Shown here piece by piece: positions 50,264 to 58,609 of a DNA stretch of 64,000 nt. The DNA is from Pseudomonas sp. HN11. GTDB taxonomy: Bacteria > Pseudomonadota > Gammaproteobacteria > Pseudomonadales > Pseudomonadaceae. The translations under genes were made by a program, and so were the position numbers. The notes below the pieces were generated by a model that saw only the letters and a list, made by a program, of their open reading frames with translations, had not been told where the DNA came from and did no database searches. The DNA lies in the NCBI RefSeq assembly GCF_021390155.1, contig NZ_CP089985.1:372001-436000 (forward strand), given 5' to 3'. Every line of letters begins with the position of its first letter. Within the stretch, counting starts at the first letter, position 1.

Positions 50264-50325
50264 GGACTTTACGACACGAGTATCCTCGGCGGTCCGTCGA
50301 CCAACAGTAAAAGCGGAATGCCGAT

Positions 50326-51594
50326 ATGTCTGATTTGAAAACTGCCGCTCTCGAATATCATGCCCATCCTCGTCCAGGAAAGCTGAGTGTAGAGCTCACC
50401 AAAGCCACTGCCACCGCTCGCGACCTGTCGCTGGCCTACAGCCCTGGTGTTGCCGAGCCCGTACGTGAAATCGCCCGCGACCCTGAACTGGCGTACAAGT
50501 ACACCGGCAAAGGCAACCTGGTTGCAGTGATTTCCGATGGCACCGCTATTCTCGGCCTGGGCAACCTCGGCCCATTGGCATCCAAGCCAGTCATGGAAGG
50601 TAAAGGCGTGCTGTTCAAGCGCTTTGCCGGCATCGACGTTTTCGACATCGAAGTCGACTCCGAAAGCCCGCAGGCTTTCATCGACACGGTCAAGCGCATT
50701 TCCATCACCTTCGGTGGCATCAACCTGGAAGATATCAAGGCACCTGAGTGCTTCGAGATCGAAAAGGCCCTGATCGAACAGTGCGACATTCCGGTATTCC
50801 ACGATGACCAGCACGGCACTGCGATCGTGACCGCGGCTGGCATGATCAACGCCCTGGAAATCGCTGGCAAAACCCTGGCTGACGCACAAATCGTCTGCCT
50901 GGGCGCTGGCGCTGCGGCCATCTCCTGCATGAAGTTGCTGGTGAGCATGGGCGCCAAGCTGGAAAATATCTTCATGGTCGACAGCAAGGGCGTAGTCCAG
51001 TCCGAGCGTACCGACCTGAACCAATACAAGGCGATGTTTGCCCACGCGACCGACAAGCGCACTCTGGCTGACGCCCTTGACGGCGCAGACGTGTTCGTCG
51101 GCCTGTCCGGCCCGAACTTGCTGAGCGCCGAAGGCCTCAAGTCCATGGCGGCCAACCCGATCGTGTTCGCTTGCTCCAACCCGGACCCAGAGATCTCGCC
51201 GGAACTGGCTCACGCTACCCGCAGCGACGTGATCATGGCCACTGGCCGTTCAGACTACCCGAATCAGGTCAACAACGTATTGGGCTTCCCTTTCATCTTC
51301 CGTGGCGCCCTGGACGTTCGTGCCAAGCGCATCAACGAAGAGATGAAAGTGGCAGCCGCCAACGCCCTGCGTGAACTGGCCAAGCTGCCAGTGCCCCAGG
51401 AAGTGTGCGATGCCTACGGCGGTATCAAGCTGGAATTCGGTCGTGAGTACATCATCCCGAAACCAATGGACAAACGCCTGATCACCCTGATCTCCGATGC
51501 CGTGGCCAAGGCCGCCATCGAGACCGGCGTTGCTACCCTGCCGTATCCGAAGCACTACCCGCTGCAAAGCGTGGATGATGTGTTCAACGGCTAA
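50326..51594 (+). CDS. maeB: malic enzyme (short form)
   Basis: Malic enzyme decarboxylates malate to pyruvate with NAD(P) reduction, feeding C4 acids into gluconeogenesis and lipid or PHA precursors. The product is 422 residues, thus lacking the phosphotransacetylase-like C-terminal half of the 760-residue E. coli MaeB. Motifs seen are YSPGVAEPVREI, the metal region VFHDDQHGTAIV and the dinucleotide-binding CLGAGAAAISCM, with FACSNPDPEISPE. Cofactor preference is not clear from sequence. A strong terminator follows. Confidence 0.93.
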   Translation: MSDLKTAALEYHAHPRPGKLSVELTKATATARDLSLAYSPGVAEPVREIARDPELAYKYTGKGNLVAVISDGTAILGLGNLGPLASKPVMEGKGVLFKRFAGIDVFDIEVDSESPQAFIDTVKRISITFGGINLEDIKAPECFEIEKALIEQCDIPVFHDDQHGTAIVTAAGMINALEIAGKTLADAQIVCLGAGAAAISCMKLLVSMGAKLENIFMVDSKGVVQSERTDLNQYKAMFAHATDKRTLADALDGADVFVGLSGPNLLSAEGLKSMAANPIVFACSNPDPEISPELAHATRSDVIMATGRSDYPNQVNNVLGFPFIFRGALDVRAKRINEEMKVAAANALRELAKLPVPQEVCDAYGGIKLEFGREYIIPKPMDKRLITLISDAVAKAAIETGVATLPYPKHYPLQSVDDVFNG

Positions 51595-51602
51595 GCCGTA
51601 GA

Positions 51603-51642
51603 CCCACAAAAAACCCGGCCTCTGAGCCGGGTTTTTTGTGGG
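51603..51642 (+). terminator. strong terminator after maeB
   Basis: A 17-bp perfect stem (CCCACAAAAAACCCGGC against GCCGGGTTTTTTGTGGG) with loop CTCTGA. Because A and T runs lie on both sides it can act in both directions. Confidence 0.92.
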
Positions 51643-51650
51643 GAAGTTTC

Positions 51651-51724
51651 TAGCTGCAAGCTGCAAGTCAAGGGCGGGATCACATTGCTCTTTCTTGCAG
51701 CTTGTAGCTGACAGCTTGCCGCTC
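51651..51724. repeat. imperfect inverted repeat of CAAGCT-type units (third locus)
   Basis: TAGCTGCAAGCTGCAAGT on the left and CTTGCAGCTTGTAGCTGACA on the right form an imperfect inverted repeat between the maeB terminator and the ponA end. Confidence 0.65.
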
Positions 51725-51725
51725 T

Positions 51726-54188
51726 CTAAAAGAGATCAATTGGCGCCGCCTCATCCGCCGGCAGCGGGCTGCCCGGCACAACGCCATTGCCCAGCTCGTT
51801 GACAGACGGCGGCGTGTCTTCGCTCTTGAACAGTTCAAAGTACGCATTCGGCGTGCTTGGCGATGCGGCGCGGCCACTGACCGGGTCGATCCGCAGGCTG
51901 AGGATACCCTCCGGCTCCGGCTGGGTGTGTGGCGGCTTGTCCTTCAGGGCTGCGCCCATGTAGCTCATCCAGATCGGCAGCGCGACTGTGCCGCCGAACT
52001 CGCGGCGGCCCAGGCTTTCCGGCTGGTCATAGCCGGTCCACACAGTGGTCACGTAATCGGCGTTGTAGCCAGAGAACCAGGCATCCTTGGATTCGTTGGT
52101 GGTACCCGTCTTGCCCGCAATATCCGGACGGCCCAGGGCCAGGGCGCGGCGGCCAGTGCCCTTCTTGATCACGTCTTCCAGGATGCTGTTGAGGATGTAG
52201 GTGGTACGGCCATCCACAATGCGCTCGGCCACGGCGGGCGCTTGCGGTTCAGTTGCGGCAGCGTTGGCAGCTGGCGCAGCGCCAGGCGTTGGTTCAATGG
52301 TGATACCGCCATTGCTCGGTGCTGCCAGGCCATCCGTCGCCGCCACACCGTTGACCACATCCCCCGGTACTCGCGGCGGGTTGGCAGTGAACAGGGTGTC
52401 GCCGTTGCGGCTTTCAATCTTGTCGATCAGGTACGGCGCGATCTTGTAGCCGCCGTTGGCGAAGGTGCTCCAGCCTGTGGCGATTTCCATCGGCGTCAGG
52501 GTCGCGGTGCCCAGGGCCAGGGACAGGTTTGGCGGCAGGTCCGACTTGGCGAAACCAAAGCGCGTCATGTAATCGATGGTCTTGCCCACGCCCATGGCTT
52601 GCAGCAAGCGGATCGATACGAGGTTGCGCGACTTGTACAGCGCCTCGCGGATACGGATCGGGCCGAGGAAGGTATTGGTGTCGTTCTTCGGGCGCCAGAC
52701 CTTGTCCAGGTATTCGTCGACAAACACGATGGGTGCATCGTTGACCAGGCTGGCGGCGGTGTAGCCGTTATCCAGCGCGGCACTGTAGATGAACGGCTTG
52801 AAGCTCGAGCCCGGCTGACGCTTGGCCTGGGTGGCGCGGTTGTAATTGCTCTGCTCAAATGCGAAACCGCCGACCAGTGCGCGGATTGCGCCATTCTGCG
52901 GGTCCAGCGACACCAGCGCGCCCTGGGCCAGCGGTACCTGGCTGAATTTGAGGCTGTCGTCCTTCTGGCGCTGCACGCGGATCAAGTCACCCACTTGTGC
53001 CACGTCCGACGGCTGCTTCGGCAGCGCGCCCATGCTGTTGGTGTTCAGGAATGGGCGTGCCCATTTCATGCTGTCCCATGCCACATGGGCTTCGCCGGTA
53101 CGGGTCAGTACCTGTATGCCATCCTTCTGCACCTGGGTGACGATGGCGGGCTCCAGGCCGCTGATCGCGCGTTGTTTGCCCAGCTCGGTGGTCCAGGCGC
53201 TGAGGGTCTTGCCCGGCAGGCGCGATTCAGGGCCGCGGTAGCCGTGGCGCTGGTCGTAGGTGATCAGGCCGGAATGCACCGAGTCGTTGGCAATTTCCTG
53301 CAGGTTGCTCGGCACGGTGGTGGTGACGCGAAAGCCTTCGGTGTAAGCCTCGCTGCCGTAGCGGCCGACCATCTCGGCACGCGCCATTTCGGCGATATAG
53401 GGGGCGTTCACTTCCGGGGTCGGCACGTGGTAGCTGGCGTTCAGTGGTTCGGCAATGGCGCCTTCATACGCGGCCTGGTCGATCTTGCCCAGCTTGTACA
53501 TGCGCCCCAGGATCCAGTCGCGGCGTTCTTTACTGCGTGCCGGGTTGGCCAGGGGGTTGAAGCGTGAAGGGGCTTTGGGCAGGCCGGCAATCATCGCCAT
53601 CTGCGCCAGGCTGGCGTCACGGATGGACTTGCCATAGTAGACCTGGGACGCCGCCTCGATCCCGTAGGCGCGGTTGCCCAGGTAGATCTTGTTGACGTAC
53701 AGCTCAAGGATCTCGTCCTTGGTCAACTGGCGTTCGATCTGCAGCGCCAGGAGGATTTCGGTGGCTTTGCGCGAAAAGCTGCGCTCGCTGGTGAGGAAGA
53801 AGTTTTTCGCCACCTGCATGGTGATGGTGCTGCCGCCGGACTGAATGTGTCCGCTTTTTACCAGTTGAGTGGCCGCGCGCACCAGACTGCTGGGGTCGAC
53901 GCCATAGTGGTTGGCAAAATTATCGTCTTCGGCCGAGAGCAGGGCACTGATGAAATTGGGCGGAATATCGGCAAAACGGATCGGTGTGCGGCGCATTTCG
54001 CCGAACTCCGCGATCAGTTTTTCATCGCTGCTGTAGACCCGCAAAGGAATCTGCAACTGGATACTTCTAAGGGCCTCTACGGAGGGCAAACCCGGACTAA
54101 GGTAGAGGTAGGCCCCGCTGAGCACGAGCAGCAGCCCGCAAACGATGGCGACAATGGAGTACCCGAAAAACTTCAGCAGACGAATCAA
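51726..54188 (-). CDS. ponA: penicillin-binding protein 1A
   Basis: PBP1A is a bifunctional class A enzyme that polymerises and crosslinks peptidoglycan. The product is 820 residues. One N-terminal membrane anchor (about 8-30) precedes the GT51 transglycosylase domain with SAEDDNFANHYGVD and GGSTITMQVAKN. The transpeptidase domain has the Ser nucleophile in RQPGSSFKPF and KTGTTNES further on. The start is TTG 54188 with only a weak GGA upstream; no better start exists. It is divergent from pilM, as in P. aeruginosa and in E. coli mrcA-hof. Confidence 0.95.
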   Translation of the reverse strand: MIRLLKFFGYSIVAIVCGLLLVLSGAYLYLSPGLPSVEALRSIQLQIPLRVYSSDEKLIAEFGEMRRTPIRFADIPPNFISALLSAEDDNFANHYGVDPSSLVRAATQLVKSGHIQSGGSTITMQVAKNFFLTSERSFSRKATEILLALQIERQLTKDEILELYVNKIYLGNRAYGIEAASQVYYGKSIRDASLAQMAMIAGLPKAPSRFNPLANPARSKERRDWILGRMYKLGKIDQAAYEGAIAEPLNASYHVPTPEVNAPYIAEMARAEMVGRYGSEAYTEGFRVTTTVPSNLQEIANDSVHSGLITYDQRHGYRGPESRLPGKTLSAWTTELGKQRAISGLEPAIVTQVQKDGIQVLTRTGEAHVAWDSMKWARPFLNTNSMGALPKQPSDVAQVGDLIRVQRQKDDSLKFSQVPLAQGALVSLDPQNGAIRALVGGFAFEQSNYNRATQAKRQPGSSFKPFIYSAALDNGYTAASLVNDAPIVFVDEYLDKVWRPKNDTNTFLGPIRIREALYKSRNLVSIRLLQAMGVGKTIDYMTRFGFAKSDLPPNLSLALGTATLTPMEIATGWSTFANGGYKIAPYLIDKIESRNGDTLFTANPPRVPGDVVNGVAATDGLAAPSNGGITIEPTPGAAPAANAAATEPQAPAVAERIVDGRTTYILNSILEDVIKKGTGRRALALGRPDIAGKTGTTNESKDAWFSGYNADYVTTVWTGYDQPESLGRREFGGTVALPIWMSYMGAALKDKPPHTQPEPEGILSLRIDPVSGRAASPSTPNAYFELFKSEDTPPSVNELGNGVVPGSPLPADEAAPIDLF

Positions 54189-54405
54189 GGCTTTTGGATT
54201 TCCAGAGAAAAGAATGAGTTAGGCGTCGGGACATGCATGGCAAACGATGAATCGACCCGAGCGGCAGATAAAAAGCGGAAAAAAACGCTGGGCATTAAAG
54301 CATTTTTCGACTTCGGGCGTCATTCGCCGCTGTTCAACAATCGACCGAATGCAGGGTGCCCGGCGGCAATCAGGCGGTATGACAGGCAAAGCCATAGGGA
54401 GTTTT
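54189..54405. other. ponA-pilM divergent intergenic region
   Basis: 217 bases between two divergent starts; it must hold both promoters. The pilM frame is open through most of it but the only good ribosome site is AGGGAG at 54396-54401. No clear sigma70 pair is named. Confidence 0.4.
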
Positions 54406-55059
54406 ATGGGAAAGGGATTTTTCACGCGAAAAGCCGACACCTTGCTAGGTGTCGACATCAATGATTCGGCTATCCGCTTGATCGAGCTGGGTCGCTCGAT
54501 TTCAGGTTTCACCGTTCAAGGCTACGTCACTCAGGCACTGCCTGCGCAGACGGTGGTCGACGGCACATTCCTCGACCTGGAAGGCGTAGGGCGCATTCTG
54601 CGCAGTGCGTTGTCGCGGTTGTCGACGTCGGCTCGTGGTGCTGTGGTCGCCGTGGCCGGCCCCTCGGTGATCACGCGAATGATCGAGATGGACGCAGGGC
54701 TCACAGACGACGAAATGACCTGGATGATCCAGATGGAAGCGGACCAATACATTCCCTATCCGCTGGATGATGTGGCCATCGACTTTCAAGTGCGCGGGCC
54801 GACGGCACTTGACCCAGGTCGTATCGAGGTACTGCTCGCCGCATGCTTGAAGGAACAGGTGGAAGCTCGCGAGGCGGTTTTGTCCCTGGCGGGGCTGGTG
54901 CCGAAGGTGGTCGATGTCGAAGCATTTGCATTGGCGCGCGCTTGCAGTCACGATTTCGCCAGCTTCACGCCAGGTCATCGAGTGGATGGTGCACAATGGG
55001 CCGTTGATGCCCAGGGGATGGGAATTGCTTGCGGGTTGGCCCTGAGGAGTTTCGCTTGA
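54406..55059 (+). CDS. pilM: PilM-like protein with a large internal deletion
   Basis: PilM is the actin-like cytosolic ring protein that binds the N-terminus of PilN in the type IV pilus alignment complex. The start is ATG 54406 (AGGGAG four bases upstream), giving 217 residues against about 354 in P. aeruginosa. Residues 1-180 match the family (TLLGVDINDSAIRLIELG, the EADQYIPYPLDDVAIDF block, LLAAC, VVDVEAFALARAC). The protein then jumps, through about 25 unmatched residues, to the conserved C-terminus GIACGLALRS. About 135 residues, holding the second nucleotide-binding half (the VVDIGA and LAGG regions), are absent. The frame is intact and the stop is coupled to pilN. Enterobacterial HofM is also short (about 260). 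Confidence 0.88.
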   Translation: MGKGFFTRKADTLLGVDINDSAIRLIELGRSISGFTVQGYVTQALPAQTVVDGTFLDLEGVGRILRSALSRLSTSARGAVVAVAGPSVITRMIEMDAGLTDDEMTWMIQMEADQYIPYPLDDVAIDFQVRGPTALDPGRIEVLLAACLKEQVEAREAVLSLAGLVPKVVDVEAFALARACSHDFASFTPGHRVDGAQWAVDAQGMGIACGLALRSFA

Positions 55060-55610
55060 AGACACGAATCAACCTACTGCCGTGGCGCCAGGCGCTGGCA
55101 GAGCGGCGACGCAAGTATTTACTGGCGTGTTTGCTGGCGTTCGCCTGCGCGGCGCTTGCGGCCGTGTGGCTTGCCGATCAGGTGATCGACCAGGCAATTG
55201 ATCGGCAGGTGACGCGCAATGACCATCTGGGCAAGGAAATCACCGGCCTGGACTCACGTATCAAGACCATCGACGATCTGCAGGAGCAAAGCCAGCAACT
55301 GGCGCAGCGCATGAAGGGCGTGCAAGACCTGCACGATGCCCGTTCGTCCGGTGCCCAACTGTTGGATCAGTTGGCGCGCGCGGTCCCTGACGGTGTGCAC
55401 CTGCACGAAGTGGTCGCCAAGGGCGATACGGTCAGGATCAGCGGCAGCGCTGAATCCAGCCAGGATATCGCCCAATTGATGCGCCGTCTGGAGGCAACTG
55501 AAGGCGCCCATTCCACTCGGTTGCAACATGTGCGAACGGATGGCGCGCGCGGCAATAATGAGTTCCAGCTGATGGTGCGTCAGGGAGAGTCCTCCGAGGC
55601 TCAACCTTGA
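55056..55610 (+). CDS. pilN: type IV pilus inner-membrane protein PilN
   Basis: PilN spans the inner membrane once; its short cytosolic N-terminus binds PilM and its periplasmic part pairs with PilO. TTG 55056 is chosen because GAGGAG lies seven bases upstream and it gives MKTRINLLPWRQ, the INLLPWR signature. The product is 184 residues: TM at about 21-41, a coiled coil at about 55-95, then the ferredoxin-like domain. It overlaps pilM and the next gene by four bases (TTGA) at each end. Confidence 0.93.
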   Translation: MKTRINLLPWRQALAERRRKYLLACLLAFACAALAAVWLADQVIDQAIDRQVTRNDHLGKEITGLDSRIKTIDDLQEQSQQLAQRMKGVQDLHDARSSGAQLLDQLARAVPDGVHLHEVVAKGDTVRISGSAESSQDIAQLMRRLEATEGAHSTRLQHVRTDGARGNNEFQLMVRQGESSEAQP

Positions 55611-56566
55611 GCCCGCTGAGGCTCAATCTTTCTGCACTCACTCACAACGCTGCAAAATGGCCCCTACCTGGCAAGGCCCTGTTGGGCTGTGCGCTGGCGG
55701 GCCTGGTGTTTGTGGTGGGCGATCTGGTGTACCTGAGTGCCTCGCGGGCGCGGTTACAGCAGGCCGAAGCGCGGGAAGTGGCCCTGCAGCAGCAGGTCGC
55801 ACAAAAAGCTGTCCTGGCAGCCAGCCTTGAGGCGCGCGCGCAACAGCTCCAACTGATGCAGGTGAAGGTCGATGACCTTTTGCAGGCGTTGCCGGGTGAG
55901 TCAGAAATGCCTGGGTTGCTGGAAGACGTTGCGCGCCTGGCACTGGCCAATGGTTTGCTGGTTGAGAGCGTCATGCCGTTGGATGAGCTGTCTCGGCCGT
56001 TCTATAACGAACAGCCAGTGCAGATCGGCGTCACGGGGGCTTATCACGACCTGGCAATGTTCCTGGCCGGCCTGGGGGGGCTGTCGCGCATCGCCACGGT
56101 GCACGATGTGGCCGTGAGGCGTGATGACAAACTATTACGCCTTGAGCTGTTGGCCAAGACCTACTGGCACGCGCAGGGTGGTGGGCGTGGTGTGCAAGGG
56201 CAGCCGTTTGTCTACGACTCGTCCGGGCTGCGTGACCCATTTCAATTGCTAGCCGTTCAAGTCGACCATCTGAAGGGGCGACGCGCCCGTGCGCCAGACC
56301 TCGACCGGCCACGTGGAGTCCTGGAAAAGCTCTCGGTGGACCAGTTTGAAATGGTCGGCACGCTGTCCCGTGGGGCGCAGGCTTTCGCCTTGCTGCGTGC
56401 GGCATCCACGGTGCACCGCCTGGCGGTTGGTGACTACCTGGGGCCGGACCATGGGCGGGTCGTCGCCATCCATGAGCGTTACATAGAGCTGGTCGAGCTG
56501 TTTCCTGATGATCAGGGCGCTTGGCTCGAGCGCCCGCGAACCCTGGTGTTAAACCTCAACTCATAA
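55607..56566 (+). CDS. pilO-pilP: PilO-PilP fusion protein
   Basis: One 319-residue frame joins two normally separate pilus proteins. Residues 1-188 are PilO: a short cytosolic start, TM at about 22-43, a coiled coil and the ferredoxin-like periplasmic domain (LELLAKTY at its end). A Gly/Gln-rich link, GGGRGVQGQP (191-200), leads to residues 201-319, which match the PilP core (SGLRDPFQ, FEMVGTLSRG, VHRLAVGDYLG, WLERPRTL). The PilP signal peptide, lipobox Cys and flexible N-terminal linker are missing. The TTG 55607 start has GAGG about eight bases upstream and overlaps the pilN stop. The PilP part would be held by the PilO membrane helix rather than by a lipid. Confidence 0.9.
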   Translation: MSPLRLNLSALTHNAAKWPLPGKALLGCALAGLVFVVGDLVYLSASRARLQQAEAREVALQQQVAQKAVLAASLEARAQQLQLMQVKVDDLLQALPGESEMPGLLEDVARLALANGLLVESVMPLDELSRPFYNEQPVQIGVTGAYHDLAMFLAGLGGLSRIATVHDVAVRRDDKLLRLELLAKTYWHAQGGGRGVQGQPFVYDSSGLRDPFQLLAVQVDHLKGRRARAPDLDRPRGVLEKLSVDQFEMVGTLSRGAQAFALLRAASTVHRLAVGDYLGPDHGRVVAIHERYIELVELFPDDQGAWLERPRTLVLNLNS

Positions 56567-56578
56567 CGGAATCAAACA

Positions 56579-57961
56579 ATGAAAAGGACTTTTTTGTCCT
56601 TCGGTGTGGCGCTATGGATAGCGTTCACGGCACCGATGGCTGCTGCTGTGCCCAATCGCGTGGACCTGATTCAGTTGCCACCGCCTGTTAACGCCACGTT
56701 GAGTGCCTACACGGGTGACAAGCTCAACCTCAACTTCCAGAGCATTGAGTTGCGCACGGCGTTGCAACAAATCGCCGATGTGGCGGGCCTCAATCTGGTG
56801 GCGAGCGACGATGTGCAAGGCACGATCACCCTGCGCCTCAAGGATGTGCCGTGGGACCAGGCGTTGGACTTGGTGCTGCAAGCCAAGGGCCTGGATAAGC
56901 GGCTAAAGGCCGGCGTACTACTGGTAGCGCCCGCAGAAGAGTTGGCCGCGCGTGAACTGCTGACCCTGGAGTCGCGCAAGCAAATGGCTGAACTGGCGCC
57001 ATTGCGCCGTGAGTTACTGCAGGTCAATTACGCCAAGGCTGCAGACCTGGCCAAGCTGTTCCAGTCGGTCACGGGTCTGGAGGGCGTGACCGACGAGCGA
57101 GGTTCGGTGGCGGTGGACGATCGCACCAACAACATCATCGCCTACCAGACCGGGGAGCGGCTGGAGGAGTTGCGGCGAATCGTGGCGCAGCTGGATATTC
57201 CGGTGCGCCAGGTGATGATCGAGGCGCGGATTGTCGAGGCCAATGTCGATTACGACAAAAGCCTGGGCGCGCGCTGGGGTGGGCGGCTCAATCGCGGCAA
57301 CTGGGGCGCGGGCGGCATTCCAAAGCCCCTGCCCGAAGGCGCGGAACCGCCGCAAAACCCACCCAGTTCACCTTTTGTGGATTTGGGATCATTCACTGGC
57401 ACCTCGGGCCTGGGCATTGCCTATATCACCGACAACCTGCTGCTGGACCTGGAGCTCACCGCGATGGAGAAAACCGGCAACGGTGAAATCGTCTCGCAAC
57501 CCAAGGTGGTCACGTCCGACAAGGAAACCGCGCGCATCCTCAAGGGCACCGAGATTCCCTACCAGGAATCCAGCTCCAGCGGCGCGACATCAGTGTCGTT
57601 CAAGGAAGCCTCGCTGTCGCTTGAGGTCACCCCGCAAATCACCCCTGACGACCGCGTGATCATGGAGGTCAAGGTCACCAAGGATGAGCCCGACTATCTG
57701 AACAAACTCAATGACGTGCCGCCAATCAAGAAGAACGAGGTCAATGCCAAGGTGTTGGTCAAGGATGGCGAGACCATCGTCATCGGCGGGGTTTTCTCCA
57801 ATACCCAAAGCAAAGTGGTAGATAAAGTGCCATTTTTAGGCGATGTGCCGTATCTTGGCCGCCTTTTCCGGCGCGATGTGCTGGCGGAGAAAAAATCCGA
57901 GCTGCTGGTATTCCTGACTCCGCGTATTATGAATAACCAGGCGATTGCTGTGAGTCGTTGA
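56579..57961 (+). CDS. pilQ: short type IV pilus secretin PilQ (HofQ-like)
   Basis: PilQ forms the outer-membrane secretin ring through which the pilus passes. The product is 460 residues, against about 710 in P. aeruginosa. A signal peptide (1-23) is followed almost directly by the STN/N0 domain (about 50-105, [20 protein letters not shown]), an N1 domain (about 125-200), and the secretin domain (about 215-455) with [16 protein letters not shown] starting near residue 417. The N-terminal AMIN domains that bind peptidoglycan are absent. E. coli HofQ (412) has a similar size and neighbourhood. aroK starts five bases after the stop. Confidence 0.93.
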   Translation: MKRTFLSFGVALWIAFTAPMAAAVPNRVDLIQLPPPVNATLSAYTGDKLNLNFQSIELRTALQQIADVAGLNLVASDDVQGTITLRLKDVPWDQALDLVLQAKGLDKRLKAGVLLVAPAEELAARELLTLESRKQMAELAPLRRELLQVNYAKAADLAKLFQSVTGLEGVTDERGSVAVDDRTNNIIAYQTGERLEELRRIVAQLDIPVRQVMIEARIVEANVDYDKSLGARWGGRLNRGNWGAGGIPKPLPEGAEPPQNPPSSPFVDLGSFTGTSGLGIAYITDNLLLDLELTAMEKTGNGEIVSQPKVVTSDKETARILKGTEIPYQESSSSGATSVSFKEASLSLEVTPQITPDDRVIMEVKVTKDEPDYLNKLNDVPPIKKNEVNAKVLVKDGETIVIGGVFSNTQSKVVDKVPFLGDVPYLGRLFRRDVLAEKKSELLVFLTPRIMNNQAIAVSR

Positions 57962-57965
57962 TTCT

Positions 57966-58484
57966 GTGCGAAATTTGATTCTTGTAGGACCGATGGGCGC
58001 TGGAAAAAGCACCATCGGCCGTTTGCTGGCCAAAGAGCTGCGCCTGCCGTTCAAAGATTCCGACAAGGAAATTGAATTGCGCACGGGTGCCAATATCCCA
58101 TGGATCTTCGATAAGGAAGGCGAACTGGGCTTTCGTGACCGCGAGCAGGCGATGATCGCCGAGCTGTGCGGCTGCGACGGTGTGGTATTGGCGACCGGTG
58201 GCGGCGCAGTGATGCGCGATGAAAACCGCCGCGCGTTGCATGCCGGTGGTCGGGTGGTCTATCTGCATGCGTCGGTCGAGCAGCAGGTGGGCCGCACCGC
58301 TCGCGATCGCAATCGCCCATTGTTGCGCACGGCCAACCCGGAGAAAACCCTGCGCGACCTGCTCACGCTGCGCGATCCGCTGTACCGGGAAATTGCTGAT
58401 CTGGTGGTTGAAACCGATGAGCGGCCACCGCGGATGGTGGTCCTCGACATTCTTGAGCGCCTGCAACGGCTGCCACCCCGTTAA
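57966..58484 (+). CDS. aroK: shikimate kinase
   Basis: AroK phosphorylates shikimate with ATP in the chorismate pathway. The product is 172 residues from GTG 57966 ([16 protein letters not shown]). The Walker A motif GPMGAGKST is at residues 8-16; LATGGGAV is the shikimate-binding block. The ribosome site is poor, consistent with coupling to pilQ. aroB follows after 125 bases. Confidence 0.97.
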   Translation: MRNLILVGPMGAGKSTIGRLLAKELRLPFKDSDKEIELRTGANIPWIFDKEGELGFRDREQAMIAELCGCDGVVLATGGGAVMRDENRRALHAGGRVVYLHASVEQQVGRTARDRNRPLLRTANPEKTLRDLLTLRDPLYREIADLVVETDERPPRMVVLDILERLQRLPPR

Positions 58485-58609
58485 AGCCTGGCCCGAAATG
58501 CGCTATTCTCGGCGGCGCGCTATCACCCTGCGGGGTATGGCGTAGAGCCATCAGGTTTCGTCAGAACTTGACGTCATCGATCGTCACACCATCTCTAACG
58601 CGGGGACAC

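Noticed and set aside
54247..54405. N-terminal extension of PilM by 53 residues
   Set aside because: The extra residues (starting MNRPERQIKSG) do not resemble PilM, and a good ribosome site stands directly before ATG 54406.
55607..56566. PilO-PilP fusion as a frameshift or assembly error
   Set aside because: Both parts are in the same frame as the coupled start, the linker is Gly-rich coding sequence without homopolymers at the join, and the missing PilP N-terminus cannot be found in another frame of 56100-56250.
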